Assembly (NCBI GenBank): GCA_964562855.1
Contig: CAZLVB010000026.1
Span: 1-10,756 of the forward strand
Length of the DNA stretch: 10,756 bases
Source of the DNA: 2-12-FULL-41-17 sp964562855
GTDB lineage: Bacteria > Patescibacteriota > Microgenomatia > Curtissbacterales > GWA2-41-24
Direction of reading: 5' to 3'
A program made the position numbers and the translations under genes. Shown here one piece after another: positions 10,600-10,756 of this stretch (positions within the stretch are counted from its first letter, which is position 1; every line of letters starts with the position of its first letter). The notes under the pieces were generated by a model. It was not told the origin of the DNA. It did not search any database and was given only the letters and a program-made list of their open reading frames with translations.

Positions 10600-10756
10600 T
10601 TCATAGAACCTCCCAATTTGTTTAGCGAATCTTGAACCTGCAAGAGCGCAGTATAAGTCGACAGGATTAAAAGAGTATCTTTATTGCTCAAATTGTGCAG
10701 CGATTTTTGAATTGAGTAATTTACTTCCATATATATACTATTTTTACTCAACTGTA
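10584..10756 (-). CDS. murT: MurT C-terminus (lipid II isoglutaminyl synthase ligase subunit), 5'-truncated
   Basis: An open frame entering from the right edge gives about 57 residues ending at TAA (10584-10586). It contains SIQKSLHNLSNKDTLLILST, then YTALLQVQDSLNKLG and an MKWHEN tail. The L.IL.TYTALL..(R/Q)..L..LG block is the hallmark of the C-terminal MurT domain, which pairs with GatD. The overlap with gatD by 16 bases supports the assignment. The Mur-ligase ATP domain and zinc ribbon lie beyond the window. The ATG at 10728-10730 is internal and should not be taken as the start. Confidence 0.85.
   Translation of the reverse strand, partial: QLSKNSIYMEVNYSIQKSLHNLSNKDTLLILSTYTALLQVQDSLNKLGGSMKWHEN

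Overview
The window reads as a metagenomic scaffold from an ultra-small-genome bacterium of the Patescibacteria/CPR group, most likely Microgenomates-like. The reasons are short, tightly overlapping genes, an editing-less threonyl-tRNA synthetase, a short PheT without its OB-fold domain, small conserved-unknown proteins and AT-leaning composition. TGA is used as a stop (rplT and the 8083-8937 gene), so the UGA-to-glycine code of Gracilibacteria/SR1 is not in use. Taxonomy is inference. Every protein gene lies on the minus strand; only tRNA-Leu is on plus.

Read in the direction of transcription (right to left): the 3' end of murT overlaps gatD (lipid II amidation, 9820-10756). A convergent tRNA-Leu (9738-9819) abuts gatD. 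Next come a PhnP-like metallo-beta-lactamase protein (8943-9704), an exported coiled-coil protein, a single-pass membrane protein and a conserved-unknown coiled-coil protein with its own near-consensus promoter (6994-8937). A tRNA unit follows (6565-6826): an intact tRNA-Val(GAC), then a tRNA-Val-like copy whose D, anticodon and T loops are each split by exactly 30 nt, then an intrinsic terminator.

The left 6.5 kb is the translation cluster: a small unknown gene, a DUF5665-like membrane protein, thrS, infC, rpmI, rplT, pheS and pheT, followed by the start of a four-helix-bundle gene. thrS-infC-rpmI-rplT-pheS-pheT is the same order as in E. coli, so initiation factor, two ribosomal proteins and two synthetases stay together. 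The upstream cistrons are translationally coupled by overlaps, while pheS-pheT has its own sigma70-like promoter, immediately followed by a terminator-like hairpin.

Three layers of structure are not explained by the genes. (1) The split tRNA-Val copy contains three 30-nt double hairpins; deleting them restores a tRNA body matching its neighbour at 53 of 55 positions. (2) Six tandem arrays with a 7-nt period but different unit sequences are scattered through the window, three of them inside reading frames. (3) A 79-bp element with 14-bp perfect terminal inverted repeats and a TCAA direct duplication sits between rplT and pheS.

One assembly problem matters: pheT is interrupted by a 10-N gap plus about 108 bp of very GC-rich sequence that does not belong to this genome and probably comes from a proteobacterial efflux adaptor gene. 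The two pheT parts should be treated as one gene broken by misassembly at heptamer repeats.
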